The position numbers were made by a program, and so were the translations under genes. Below, one piece after another: positions 40,822 to 51,051 of a DNA stretch of 64,000 nt; position 1 is the first letter of the stretch, and each line of letters starts with the position of its first letter. The stretch lies in assembly GCA_023053575.1 (NCBI GenBank), contig JAKZAP010000058.1:62001-126000 (forward strand), read 5' to 3'. Under the pieces are notes generated by a model. The model searched no databases. It was not told where the DNA came from and saw only the letters and a program-made list of their open reading frames with translations. The DNA comes from Branchinecta lynchi. Taxonomy: Eukaryota; Arthropoda; Branchiopoda; Anostraca; Branchinectidae.

Positions 40822-43677
40822 ATGGCTTACATATCAGTAGCAACATACAATTGCCACTCGGTTAAGTGTAACTTTGCTGCAGTCAAAGCACTGTGTGATA
40901 GTTGTGATATGGTTTTTCTACAAGAAACCATGCTCATGGATATTGATGTGAATTTCTTGAATGATATTCACAGTGATTTTGTTTCTTTCTCTGTGTCAGC
41001 GACTAGAGCAGATTCGGCTATATTAGTGGGGAGACCAAAGGGAGGCCTTGCCATTTTATGCCGGAAGAATCTCAGTGCGTTAATTTCTTTCCCGCTGGCT
41101 TCTGATGAAAGAATCCAGTATGTTTGTCTGACGTTGGGTGGTAAGAATTTTCTTTTCGTAAATGTGTATATGCCAGTATGTTCTAGTGAAAATCTTCCTG
41201 AGTTTCGGCTGTATTTGGGTAAAATTATGTCACTCTCTCAGGAGAGTTATAATCATGTGTGTTTTCTTGGTGACTTCAATGCGAATATACATAGTGCCTC
41301 CGTATTTGGGAAGGAATTGTCAGATGCGGCAACTCTAAGTGATTTCCTTGTGTCTGATACACTTTTACTCGGTGATATTTCTAATTTCACGTATATGAGT
41401 CCCAGTGGTAATACGTCTTGGATTGATCATGTGGTTTCATCACATTCATTTCATTCCCTTGTTTCGAACTTAAGGGTTATGTATGATATTTTCGGGTCAG
41501 ATCATTTCCCTTTAGTTTTTGATCTTAGTGTTGAATATTACCCCTCTAGGACTACTCATAAAAACTCGTGCATTGCTCCTCCCCCTGCAGTGGATTGGGT
41601 GGAGGCAAACTCGGTGCAGCTGCGGTCCTACAGAGAGGAGGTCAGCCGGAGAATTCTGTCTTTGGATGTTTCATCACTTAGCTCTTGTTCTTCTTTCCAC
41701 TGTACTAACCCTTTGCATGCCAAAGCTCTTGACTCACTTTATTCTTTGCTTCTGGCTATCCTTGTAGTTAGTGCATGTAAATGTCTCCCTGTACGGTCCC
41801 CTGGAAATGCTGGTTCGCATAGCTACGGTACTAAAGTTCCAGGATGGAGTCGCTACGTCAAACCTCATTATTTGGCAGCAAAACAAGCTTTCTTGCTTTG
41901 GGTACAGAAAGGAAGGCCGACGGCAGATGCCGTGGACCGAGCAAGAAGACTACTTAATTGTAGGTATAAAAATGCCCTGAAATGGTGCAGGAGGAACGCT
42001 ACGCAGCTTCGCACCAGTGCACTTGCACTGAGTTTTTCGGGATCGCGGTTTCGTGAGTTTTGGGCTCGTGTTTCTCGCCTTAATAAAGCATCTGCCCCTA
42101 AGCCATCTGATCAGATAGCTGATGCTAAAGGACCGGCAGCAATAGCAGAATTGTGGAGTCGACACTTCGGGGCAGTCTTCTCGTCAGTGCCATTGGATGT
42201 TGCAGCATCAACGTCCCATTTGAGTGAAAATCCCGGTTTTACACCTACTGAGCAGCTGATCACATTTGCCCACACGGCAAAGGCGGTCTCTGGGCTCACT
42301 GGGAGTAAATCTGGGGGACTCGACGGGATCACAGCGGACCACCTTAAGCATGGCGGGCCCATAATGGTATGTTTACTTACTGCTCTTTTTAATGGTTTCC
42401 TCAATCATGGTTTTGTACCGGATTCTTTAACTGAAGTTTGCTTGGTCCCTATTCCTAAATCCCAATCAGGTGACCAAACGTCAATTAGCAATTACAGGCC
42501 GATTGCTCTAGCTGCGGTAGTTTCGAAAGTATTTGAAAAATGCCTTTATGAGTCGATTGAACCTACGATAAGATCTTCACATTCCCAGTTTGGATTCAAA
42601 GCTGGCCTGGGTACTGACCTGTGTATTTATTTACTGAAGTGTGTGATCCAGTTCTACTGGTTATTTTCAACACCCGTATTTGCGTGTTTTTTGGATGCTA
42701 AGGCTGCGTTTGATCGTGTTAATCACGCGAAACTTCTTGACAAGCTGCGACTAAAAGGGGTTGACCCGAGAATCATTCGGGTTCTTGGATCGTGGTTTAC
42801 TGTACAGAAGTTTCGGGTTAGATGGAGTGGATGCTATAGCTCACATTTCCCAGTGGGCAATGGAGTGCGCCAGGGTGGTGTTCTTTCTCCACTCCTTTAT
42901 AACTTGTATGTTGACGAGCTGAATAAGGAGCTGTCTGAAACAGGTATTGGTTGCTACATGAATGGTCAGTGTTTTAACAATATTAGCTATGCTGACGATT
43001 TAGTTCTTTTGGCCCCAACTGTAGCTGCGCTGAATAGCTTGCTGCTTGTCTGTGAAAGGTTTGCCGCTGAACACGATATTGTGTTCAATACCACGAAGAC
43101 GAAGTGTATGGCGTTTCTTCCGAAAGGAGCTCGACTAAAACGCATCCCGGACGCCATACTCAATGGTGTCACTCTTGAGTTTGTGACGGCATTTAAATAC
43201 CTCGGGTTCCATCTGACGTCTAAACTGACTGACGAGGAGCACGTAACAGCCGTTTCGAGGTCGCTGTGTGTCCGTGCAAATATACTGATTAGAAAATTCT
43301 CTTCATGTGAAGAGGACATAAAATCTTTTCTTTTCAGGGCCTACTGCACTCCAATTTACTGCCTGGCCCTTGTGACCAGCATCTCTGGGGAAACTGACAG
43401 GTCTTTTCGGGTTCTGTATAACAATGCTTTCAGGTGGCTGCATCGTCTGCCTAGACACTGCAGTGCTTCTGGTATGTTTGTGGTGGCGGGACTTCCTTCT
43501 TTTCCTGAACTAAGGAGGAGAAACATTTTTTCTTTGCAGAACAGGATTCTCAGGTCGTCTAATCCACTTGTGCGGGCTGCATCTGCCCCGCTTTTGAGGT
43601 TGTCTCTGCCTGTGTGGCTGGAATGGGAGCGGTCTTCGCGTGTGACCCAGGTTCCACCTGGAGCCCGTTCGACCTGA
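40822..43677 (+). CDS. Intact LINE ORF2: APE endonuclease plus reverse transcriptase, 951 residues
   Basis: One uninterrupted frame from ATG to TGA. Endonuclease motifs are ATYNCHS (residues 7-13), LQETM (E35), GDFNAN (150-155), SWIDHVV (199-205) and GSDHFP (225-230, catalytic SDH). RT motifs are SNYRPIALAAVVSKVFEKCL, CFLDAKAAFDRVNHAKL (D625), GVRQGGVLSPLLYN (from 681) and ISYADDLVLL (YADD at 723-726), then FKYLGFHLTSK. The C-terminus has RWLHRLPRHCSASGMFVVAG and ELRRRNIFSLQNRIL. All catalytic residues of both enzymes are present. The family belongs to the Jockey/CR1 group by motif style. No ORF1 is seen upstream, so it may be 5'-truncated, recently inserted, or single-ORF. The codons show no decay. 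Confidence 0.9.
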   Translation: MAYISVATYNCHSVKCNFAAVKALCDSCDMVFLQETMLMDIDVNFLNDIHSDFVSFSVSATRADSAILVGRPKGGLAILCRKNLSALISFPLASDERIQYVCLTLGGKNFLFVNVYMPVCSSENLPEFRLYLGKIMSLSQESYNHVCFLGDFNANIHSASVFGKELSDAATLSDFLVSDTLLLGDISNFTYMSPSGNTSWIDHVVSSHSFHSLVSNLRVMYDIFGSDHFPLVFDLSVEYYPSRTTHKNSCIAPPPAVDWVEANSVQLRSYREEVSRRILSLDVSSLSSCSSFHCTNPLHAKALDSLYSLLLAILVVSACKCLPVRSPGNAGSHSYGTKVPGWSRYVKPHYLAAKQAFLLWVQKGRPTADAVDRARRLLNCRYKNALKWCRRNATQLRTSALALSFSGSRFREFWARVSRLNKASAPKPSDQIADAKGPAAIAELWSRHFGAVFSSVPLDVAASTSHLSENPGFTPTEQLITFAHTAKAVSGLTGSKSGGLDGITADHLKHGGPIMVCLLTALFNGFLNHGFVPDSLTEVCLVPIPKSQSGDQTSISNYRPIALAAVVSKVFEKCLYESIEPTIRSSHSQFGFKAGLGTDLCIYLLKCVIQFYWLFSTPVFACFLDAKAAFDRVNHAKLLDKLRLKGVDPRIIRVLGSWFTVQKFRVRWSGCYSSHFPVGNGVRQGGVLSPLLYNLYVDELNKELSETGIGCYMNGQCFNNISYADDLVLLAPTVAALNSLLLVCERFAAEHDIVFNTTKTKCMAFLPKGARLKRIPDAILNGVTLEFVTAFKYLGFHLTSKLTDEEHVTAVSRSLCVRANILIRKFSSCEEDIKSFLFRAYCTPIYCLALVTSISGETDRSFRVLYNNAFRWLHRLPRHCSASGMFVVAGLPSFPELRRRNIFSLQNRILRSSNPLVRAASAPLLRLSLPVWLEWERSSRVTQVPPGARST

Positions 43678-43790
43678 CTGATTTAGTTTAGTGTACTGTT
43701 CGTTTCGAGTGTTTTATTTTTGTTTTGTTTTTTATGGTTTTCAAAAACCGTTAAATAAAAGAAATTGAAATTGAATTGAATAATTCCCAA
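43678..43790 (+). other. 3' UTR of the intact LINE
   Basis: About 65 bases after the stop, GGTTTTCAAAAACC forms a small stem-loop, followed by AATAAAAG and (AAATTG)n-like repeats. Hairpin plus poly-A-like signal plus microsatellite repeats the design of other LINE ends here. Confidence 0.6.
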
Positions 43791-44888
43791 CAGCAGACTG
43801 CTTACTGTCCCAAGAGTCATCAAAAATCACATTCCAAAGGATATATAAAGCCCCATCGGTGGTCTTGATGAAAGTACGCGCCGATTCTCAACCGCTAATT
43901 ATGCGGAACAACGGCCGATTTTCACTACCGTATTGCTCAAAGTTTTTGTTCTCTTCTGCTGAAACGCAAAGTCGCCACTTTTTACAGAAGAAATGAAACT
44001 ATCTAATTCGGACACTTTCGCGACATTTTCAACTTTTCCATATGGAAGTGATGATGGTGCCAAAAATCCGGGCAGGAAAATGCCAAATGGGCTAAACGTG
44101 TCTCGAGGAGTCACTCACTCGGTTATCAATATTGCATCGTGGACACCGGCTGACCAACAGTCAAATACCTTGCAGCTACTTTCGGAGTGAGTAACTTCTA
44201 GATTCGTGTATCAACCCCAATATTTGTTTCAACAGGTGAGACAAATCTTTGGAGCGAGCGGGTGCTACATTCAGAAATCCTCCGTTTCTGGGCCCAATTT
44301 AATCTCAACTGCCAACTTTTGAGCAGCACGCCTTGACCTGAACGAAGGGCATGGTACCCCAATAAAACTTGTTTTAACTTAAAATCTGAAATTCTTATTT
44401 TCTTTCAGACACATGTTTATTCAGATATCATGCACATGCTGCATGGTCCCTGCAAAGTCCCATGAAGCGCGAGTCCGAAGGACCGTAACCAGGATCTACC
44501 ATGTAATCTAGCCATCCCATATATTTTCAAATATCTTAAAAAAGAAATACTGTCACAATCCGACATTCCAACGGCACACAGTGTTGATTACTGACACTTA
44601 CGGACCTACGGACAGTTTTTTAAGGCAGCAAGGGGTTGCCTACTCTCGATTTTGGTCTACAGCGGGCTACAGGTGACGCGGTGCCGGCAGGTGCCGACTA
44701 CGTTTTAAGTGTTACAGCGTATTTGAAGATTTATGGCTTGCATCGTTAGTTTTGGCAGGTATTAGGTGGTACCAGAGGGAGCACGGCCAAGATTTGAAAA
44801 AAGCGAATCAGTAAAAAAACAGCTTTACTAATGATAGAGAACGACACACAATCAGTCTTGCACCAGCGCTGGCTCCAATAACTTCATT

Positions 44889-44920
<32 letters not shown>

Positions 44921-44956
44921 GATAAGACCACCCTTTCTTCAGACCGCTTCTTATGT
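43791..44956. other. Unassigned DNA with inverted-repeat arm and poly-A run
   Basis: 44010-44062 is the inverted partner of 40150-40205 (CATATGGAAGTGATGATGG against CCATCATCACTTCCATATG). A 28-base A run at 44893-44920 could be a retroposed poly-A tail. I see no reliable frame. Confidence 0.4.
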
Positions 44957-45321
44957 AGCGTTTACACGGACAAGAAATCCCGTCGAGTAGAAAGGAATTC
45001 TGGTCGACTCGAAAGGATTCCGTTCGTGAAGACGAGTAGAAAAAAGTCTAGCGGGACGGGAATCCTTTCATGATGAAAGGAATTCCAGTCCACTTGAAAG
45101 GAATCTTGACGGCGGCGCTGGTAAAAAGTACAAAAAAAAGGCTAGTTAGCTTTTGAATGTTCAAAATCACTATCCAATAAAAAACGTTTTTTTATTGGAT
45201 AGTGAATTTATTTATGTCAGATTTTCTGGTTCGAAGAATTGATTTTTTTCCCTCTGCGTGTAAACATAATCTTGTCACCAAGATCGGATTCTGTTCAAGT
45301 TTTCCTGTACTTGTAAACGCT
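44957..45321. mobile_element. MITE G, copy 2 (both ends present)
   Basis: Left terminus AGCGTTTACACGGACAAGA and right terminus the reverse complement of AGCGTTTACAAGTACAGGA give terminal inverted repeats with 16 of 19 matches. The interior has imperfect repeats of the type GGAATTC...GAAAGGATTCC and an AATCACTATCCAATAAAAAA hairpin. No transposase is present and no clear target duplication is seen, so the superfamily is left open. Confidence 0.6.
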
Positions 45322-45396
45322 GCATTAGCTTCACCAGCAACTTCTAAAGCCGCTAGCTAATTCTCGCTTCAAATGCTGCAAGCGTAATGGGCGGCG

Positions 45397-45600
45397 CTAC
45401 GAGTACAGCCATTTTGGGAAACAGGGAAAGCATAGTTCTTGGCCGTACGTGGCGCTACTCCATAATATTAATTTGCTTTGGTCGGCACCGGCAGCAGTAC
45501 GAAAAAGAGCCGCAGGGGTACGTAATCCATCGGAAGGTACACTGTAAACAGTCTCTCCTTCATCGGACTTTACTAGTTGCGCGTCACCGATTTCGGACAT
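45397..45600 (-). CDS. Possible first exon, unrecognised 67-residue peptide
   Basis: On the minus strand AAAAATGTCC is a good animal start context. It is followed by MSEIGDAQLVKSDEGETVYS and a mixed-composition stretch to a stop at 45397. GC content rises here. No domain is known to me and a clear GT donor is not obvious. It is either a host 5' exon or chance. Confidence 0.2.
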   Translation of the reverse strand: MSEIGDAQLVKSDEGETVYSVPSDGLRTPAALFRTAAGADQSKLILWSSATYGQELCFPCFPKWLYS

Positions 45601-45722
45601 TTTTATTCCAAATTCGGATAACTCAAATCTGAATTCGGAGAGTTATAATCTGATGCAGGATCAAAACGCTAGAATGCAAAATACTGGAGTATAGTGCGGT
45701 ATTTTGCACTCTCATTTTTAGG

Positions 45723-45929
45723 ATGGAAGAGGCAGAGGCGAAAGAGACATGGGGTGAATGTGTTTATTTTATAGCGGGTTTTGATAGAGAGGAATTGAAA
45801 TTATTAATTAGTATGCGTGCTGATATTTTACCGCTGGGAGGTAGGAGGAGGTACACGGGTAGGCCTATTGGGAGAATTGGTCCTTACTTCTGCCCGATGT
45901 GTGGAGAGCGAGAGTGTGTCCGAATCTAA
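45723..45929 (+). CDS. Short frame with CPMCGE motif, possible LINE C-terminus
   Basis: MEEAEAKETWGECVYFIAGF, then LKLLISMRADILPLGGRRRY, then YFCPMCGEREC. The RxD-xLPL-RR then C-x2-C-x-E pattern resembles the short tail that follows the RT domain in some LINEs, and the preceding residues look like coding sequence. No RT is adjacent. A host zinc-ribbon exon is the alternative. Confidence 0.25.
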   Translation: MEEAEAKETWGECVYFIAGFDREELKLLISMRADILPLGGRRRYTGRPIGRIGPYFCPMCGERECVRI

Positions 45930-45939
45930 TGTGTGATTG

Positions 45940-46420
45940 CAGGAAATTGTAGTAGGAATTGTAGGAATAAGTGAGGGGTTGTTCACTGAAAAAGGTGTAC
46001 TTGTTAAGGGAGGAGTTGCTCACTGGAAAAAGATGTACTGGATAAGTGAGGGGTTGCTCAGTGGGTGTACTAAAGTTGTTTGGGGAGGGGGTGGGGTGAG
46101 CCGGTCCCAGGTACTCGTGAACCAATCCCAGGTGCACGCGAGGGGCTAGGAATTGGGTGTACCCGTTAAGGGAGTATTTAAGGGGTTAGACACTTGGTCG
46201 GGCCAAGCGAGAGGGTTGATTCATGGTGTACCAAAGAGGGAACTGCTTGGGTACGCGAGGGGCTACTCACTGAAATAAGGGTGAACTGGGTAAGTGAGGG
46301 GCTGCTCACTGAAAAAAGGTTACTTGGTAAGGGATGGGTTACTCACGAGAAAAAAGATGTACTGGATAAGTGAGGGGTTACTCAGTGGGTGTACTAAAGT
46401 TGCCCGTAAGCAAAGAACTT
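45940..46420 (+). repeat. Imperfect tandem repeat of about 60-75 bp
   Basis: AGTGAGGGGTTGCTCACTG, TTAAGGGAGGAGTTGCTCAC and GATAAGTGAGGGGTTACTCA alternate with AAAAAGGTGTACTTG-like phrases for about 480 bases. There is no coding content. Confidence 0.65.
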
Positions 46421-46557
46421 CAAAATGGTAACATTTGTGTTGTAGGCTACATATTCAAGCGGTTGATTATGGATAAATAGCAAAAATGTTAAAGGGGTCT
46501 AGCGAAGACTCGGAAATGTACAATATGTCAAATGTCAAGAAGTCTGATAAACACTAA

Positions 46558-46593
46558 AATTTTTGGGATCCCATCGAAGCCTTTGGTCTTGTT
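46558..46593 (+). mobile_element. Family B solo right terminus
   Basis: TTTTTGGGATCCCATCGAAG then CCTTTGGTCTTGTT matches the right ends of both complete family B copies, but nothing of the interior or left end is present. It is immediately followed by a LINE 3' end. Confidence 0.65.
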
Positions 46594-46599
46594 TACATT

Positions 46600-46705
46600 G
46601 TTTTATTAAGTGTTTTAAATATGTGTATTTTACTTTGTGTGTTTAATCATACTCCGCTGTTATGCAAAAAGCGGGTCACAAATAAATAAATATAAATATA
46701 CTTTG
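46600..46705 (+). other. Solo LINE 3' end (hairpin plus AT-rich tail)
   Basis: ATACTCCGCTGTTATGC then AAAAAGCGGGTCACAAATAA and (ATAAAT)n match the 3' ends at 23740 and 56145: CCGC/GCGGG stem, then AAATAAAT. About 100 bases only, so a heavily 5'-truncated insertion. Confidence 0.6.
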
Positions 46706-47730
46706 TTGCCTGTGGCTTAGTATTGAGATTTCGGATAGTGAAGTCTTGGGGGTTAAAGATTTTTTTTTTTAAATTTGTGCTTTGACGGTACTATGTCGTA
46801 ATACGTAAGTCAGTGTCAGAGTGGGTAGCAGATGTATTCAGTGTACGCTGAACTTCATGATTAAACGCAAGTGTGTTTTTTAAACTATGGTTATTGAAGG
46901 TAGAACCCAGGACTTGGCCAGGACCACCGTCCGAACTTCCCCCTTTAGAGTAATGAAGCAAGCCAACCACTCGGACTACTGGTTTAGTCCAAATACGTTA
47001 CCAACAGCTCGGGTACACGTTACACGTTTATTTGTACTTGTCATGTAAGTCCGGTTCATCGCTCTCACGACCGCCAGCTATTGCGGGAATTTTCAGCAAC
47101 CTTTGATAATCGGAGCAAGTGAGGGGGGGGGGGGTAATTTTTGGTTTAGTTTTGCAGTTTCTCTAATTGGTCTCGTCGCTTGACTATTTGCGCAAGTGCT
47201 GAAAGCGGCTGACAAACTCATTTTGAAAAGGACCCTTTAATCAGCATTTGCGTCTGAAAGCCAGGCTTTGTCTTTCAAGTTTTTCTTCCAAACTCCAGAA
47301 AACTGTTTTCGCAGAGACGGATCCGAAGGTGAACCCAGGCCAAAACCGTTTGGAAGATTGAATTGGTTAGGTGAAAAGGGAACGGCTAGGAAACGTTGAA
47401 GAATAGCAAAGGGCTATCGAGTACGCCATACCTAGTTACAGAGAGCTGCAATCGTGAGGCAAGTATTATCTACTTTCAGGGCAATAAAAGTTTACGGTAA
47501 GCGAGCGCCGTCTTGCTGAGATCCGTTCGTTGTAAGTTTTAGCTGTAGATTGCGCCGATTACCATCCAATTGCGGGAATTGGAAGCAGACTATGAAACTT
47601 AAACCCTGAACGGGGGGGGGGGTCGATATTAGGGTTCAGCTCCTCTAATCAGTCTTGTCGGCTTCACTATTCGACCGGAAACCCGTTGTACCTATTGCTG
47701 CTGACACATCCGTTTTGAAGGAGATCATGT
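46706..47730. other. Unassigned DNA with a decayed MITE relative
   Basis: 47255-47400 (GAAAGCCAGGCTTTGTC, AGAGACGGATCCGAAGGTGA, GGAAACGTTGAAGAATAGCA) resembles pieces of the Harbinger-type MITE at 2899-3700. The rest, including G runs at 47123 and 47612, shows nothing recognisable. Confidence 0.4.
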
Positions 47731-48303
47731 CGCTACACTGGAATGAAACTATCCTACGTCCAAATGGGCTCCGATTGAAACTATCCTACCTCCAAATGCG
47801 CTCCGATTGAAACTATCCTACCTCCAAATGTGCTCCGATTGAAACTATCCGATGTCCAAAACAGCTACTTCTCAGGAGAGCTATTTGAAGTTTTTAACAT
47901 TATTTTATTATACTTTAGAATGGCAATATCTTAAGTCCAAACAAACTATCCTATGTCCTTCAGCTCATCAAAATCTACTGCTTGAAACAATCCCAAGTCC
48001 AAATAAGGACATAGAATAGTTTCACGGCGTGATAAAAGCAACTTTGCAACATAGGAAAAGAAAGAAAAAGACGATTTGGAAGACATCTAGCGGTGTGGTG
48101 CCAATTCTGACTGCAAATTTGGATTCAGCACACAATTTCGCACAAGAAAGACTACTAAACCATTTTTTCCATTTTTGGACATAGGATAGTTTCAATCGGA
48201 GCACATTTGGAGGTAGGATAGTTTCAATCGGAGCGCATTTGGAGGTAGGATAGTTTCAATCGGAGCCCATTTGGACGTAGGATAGTTTCATTCCAGTGTA
48301 GCG
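47731..48303. mobile_element. Foldback element with 32-bp repeats in both arms, ATGT duplication
   Basis: Starts CGCTACACTGGAATGAAACT and ends with its exact reverse complement. Each arm (about 130 bases) contains three 32-bp tandem units of the form GAAACTATCCTACCTCC plus AAATGNGCTCCGATT, mirrored between arms almost perfectly. The target duplication ATGT is at 47727-47730 and 48304-48307. The middle (about 300 bases) repeats the motif more loosely and has no transposase. The design is that of Foldback-type elements. 4-bp duplications occur in Sola- and Chapaev-type transposons, but the superfamily is not established. Confidence 0.85.
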
Positions 48304-48307
48304 ATGT

Positions 48308-50140
48308 AACTCAAACCCTGAAAGGGACGGGAATCGTCGGTATATAGGTGCAGCTTCTTTAAACAGTATCGTTGGCATCATTATCTGTCCGCTCAAGCAC
48401 TGGTTAGTGTCGTAGAAGCGAGTCACTCTCTTGGCAGGTTCATGTCCATTGGCGCTTAACTGACAGATCCATTTGACAGGAAACCCTTAATCTAGAAATC
48501 GAAGAGATATTGTTTTATTTACCACGTGTTCTGTCCTTGAACCAAACGCAGTGATAGCTCTATGAATTTTCCTGTTTATTCCTCCCCCCATCCTCATACA
48601 CTACGTTTTATAAGTTCCGCGTACAGTTCTGTACTACTTGTATACTCCGTATACAACTTGTATACTGTGAGGCAGAAAAGTAACTGTCAGGTAACTGTGG
48701 GCCAGAAAAGTATCAGAAAATAGTGTACAAATGAATGTTATACTATCAGGCTTATATGAATGTAGATATCATCCAGTTTTACGGCTGCGCTGCTGTAAAA
48801 ACAGCAATTTTGTATTTGCCAGCGACATCTTCATTAGACTGGTTGGGAGCCGTTGATGTTTTCCTAGATGGCGTTGTTTTCCATACTCTCTTGATCGTAC
48901 CAACAAAAACAATAACTGAGCAAATTCGCTTTCATCAAAGACGGACGGGAGCCTCGAGCGGTAGCCCTTTATCACCTGGCCGTGTGTATTCCCTCTCCTG
49001 CGGTCTTTAGTTCGCAAGCAGGTTCCCACAGCAATTTTACCATCGCAGAAAGGTCAAGAAGAAGGAATACCGAAGCAGAAACTAGAGGGAAGGTTATGGT
49101 ACACTCGATGTGTCTAGGTCCAGAATACGCCAATGAACCTGAGAAGGTCCGCCGAACGATGACTCAAATCCAGTGTCAACCAATCGCGGCGTTCGTTCGG
49201 GACAGCTGTGGTGACGCTTCCGGCTCTTCCGCTAGGTATACGGTGATTATTCATATTTACGAACAGTTAGTAATCAAGAGTATTTCAGTATTTACTATTG
49301 CAAACCGAGTGTAGTGAAATGGACGGCACGCTCCCCGAGATCAACCTGACACGCAACAGAAACCTAAAATGACCCTTTAGTCTCTCTACTACCTGGCTGA
49401 CTCAATGGACTGTCGCAAGTGGTCTCTTTTTACAAAGGGCAGAAAATGCGTCTACATGAAAACGGATAAAATGCCAAGGCAGGAATATACATAAGCAGCT
49501 GCATCCAGGGTTATGAGGAAGCCAGTGTTTAGTGTACTATTAGTAGAGATTGTGCTCAACCTGAGTTGTAAGTAAAGTGGCAGTTTGTCTCACTTTAAAA
49601 CACCCTAGGAGATGGAGACCACAGGAATCCTCCACGATATCAACCCAGACGTCAATCCTCTTCCTTGAAAATCCCGTTTCTCATAAGAACAACTGAAACC
49701 AGGACAAGCTTTTATTGTACGGAATGTTACAGTTGGGACCTATTCTAATATCTCTGAATTTGCAGACGCAGGGATGAACATTTCCATCCAGTGTACCACT
49801 AACTTCAATAGCATCACGACACAATATATACAGTACGATTCCACCTTCAACTTCAACCACATTTTCCGTAAGACTCTTCAACGGTCCAACGATTCTGTTT
49901 GCAAAACTCCACCACTTGATTCCAGTCACTTGAGCGCTGTCATGACCGCTTTAATGACTCAATCAAATATCGTCTAAAATTTCTGTGCGCGATGGAGAGA
50001 AGACATAACACGTCAAGACTCTCAAGGTAGGTTAGATCCCGCAGGTATAGTTATAACTTTGTAGCTCTCCAGGGTCTCCTATCAATTTTCTCACGGGCTT
50101 AATAATGAATTTATAGCACGGTCAATATTCAATAATTAAA
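48308..50140. other. Unassigned, mostly unique DNA
   Basis: No repeat partner. Overlapping frames on both strands at 48735-49314 have mixed composition but no domain I recognise. 49681-49929 on minus (FRDIRIGPNCNIPYNKSLSW) is similar in character but lacks a convincing acceptor. Host exons may be present; I cannot support any individually. Confidence 0.3.
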
Positions 50141-50143
50141 GAG

Positions 50144-50366
50144 CTAGCGAGTTGAACAGCAGTGTAAATGATTCCTCTTGCTTGAAGTAAAGTCTCTGTT
50201 CAAGGATAGTAAAATTGAAAATATTGCACTAATCGTGTCATTACTAGCCACAATCACAGGGTTGAACATGACCGGTCGAAGTTTTTCAGTCTGGCGGTCA
50301 GACGGTTGATTTTGTCTGATGCTGGAGAGGATGCTGGTTAAGTCGTTCTGCATCACATTTTGCCAC
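50144..50366 (-). CDS. Candidate host exon with splice acceptor
   Basis: On the minus strand CCGTCTTTTTCAG immediately precedes an open frame that reads WQNVMQNDLTSILSSIRQNQ, then RPVMFNPVIVASNDTISAIF, and ends NHLHCCSTR with a stop. The polypyrimidine tract plus AG and balanced residue composition suit a terminal exon. I do not recognise the protein. An upstream minus frame at 50525-50782 (YGWLFPRSVFGTIQPFIALL) is hydrophobic and could be a further exon or chance. Confidence 0.25.
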
Positions 50367-50379
50367 CTGAAAAAGACGG

Positions 50380-51051
50380 AATGTCACCTTACAGTACGTT
50401 CGAACGAAACCAAGCGACATTGATGATAGCTATTCCTCAATAACATATCGCCTGATCTGCCCTTTTTTTTCAACCCTTATCCTGGAAAGGTTTGCATTCT
50501 GGAACTACCATGAAGATACCTGGCCTACAGCAGACCGGAATAGACAGAATATGATCTGTTCAGGAAAGTAATGGGGCTGCTGTTTTTATTCTCTACAGTG
50601 CTGGACGTTGACTGCAGTCCGAATATTTTCCTAATAATGCTTGCCGGCCAATACAGTAGAGCAATAAATGGTTGTATGGTTCCGAAGACAGACCTTGGAA
50701 AGAGCCAACCGTAAGAAACGTAAGAATAAGTAAAATGCCGTAGGTATTCAAGGTAGGTATGCAGTACCGTTGGGAAAGGCAAAGTTTCGGAGCAAGCGCC
50801 TTCAGTTTATCTACAATTAACTGAAGAAGGGAAAAGAATCCAGCTAGGGGGGGGGGGGGGGGGGGGGCCGGTCCGAGGCTTCGTAGACCTAATCGAGGAC
50901 TGCCGCTGTCAGTTGGGCCCTTGCTTTGCCTTTACGCCCTTGATGTTGCGGGAACAATGATCTTAAGATAGTCGATTATCTCATTTGTTTTTCCCTAAAT
51001 CTCAGTAAACTCTCTTCTACTTAGCTTAAATCTCTGAGTGATGAACTTTTT
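50380..51051. other. Unassigned DNA with a long G run
   Basis: G tract at about 50847-50868. No coding or repeat evidence beyond the hydrophobic minus frame mentioned for the candidate exon. Confidence 0.3.

Noticed and set aside
40822..43677. Long terminal repeats around the intact RT gene (LTR element)
   Set aside because: The RT and APE endonuclease are of non-LTR type and there is no protease, integrase or RNase H-integrase order; flanking direct repeats are MITE copies.
44893..44920. Poly-A run as the end of a processed pseudogene
   Set aside because: No recognisable mRNA-derived sequence precedes it on the same strand.
46905..46990. Possible class II tRNA-like sequence on the minus strand (CCGAGTGGTTGG ... 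GGTTCTACC)
   Set aside because: The stems do not pair well enough and no second copy was seen, so I do not list it.
49190..49250. Apparent shared peptide GSSARYT with 59345-59375
   Set aside because: Only about 22 bases are similar and the surrounding frames differ; likely chance.
50525..50782. GPCR-like last helix on the minus strand
   Set aside because: A single hydrophobic stretch with FGTIQPF is too little; no adjoining helices or splice sites were found.
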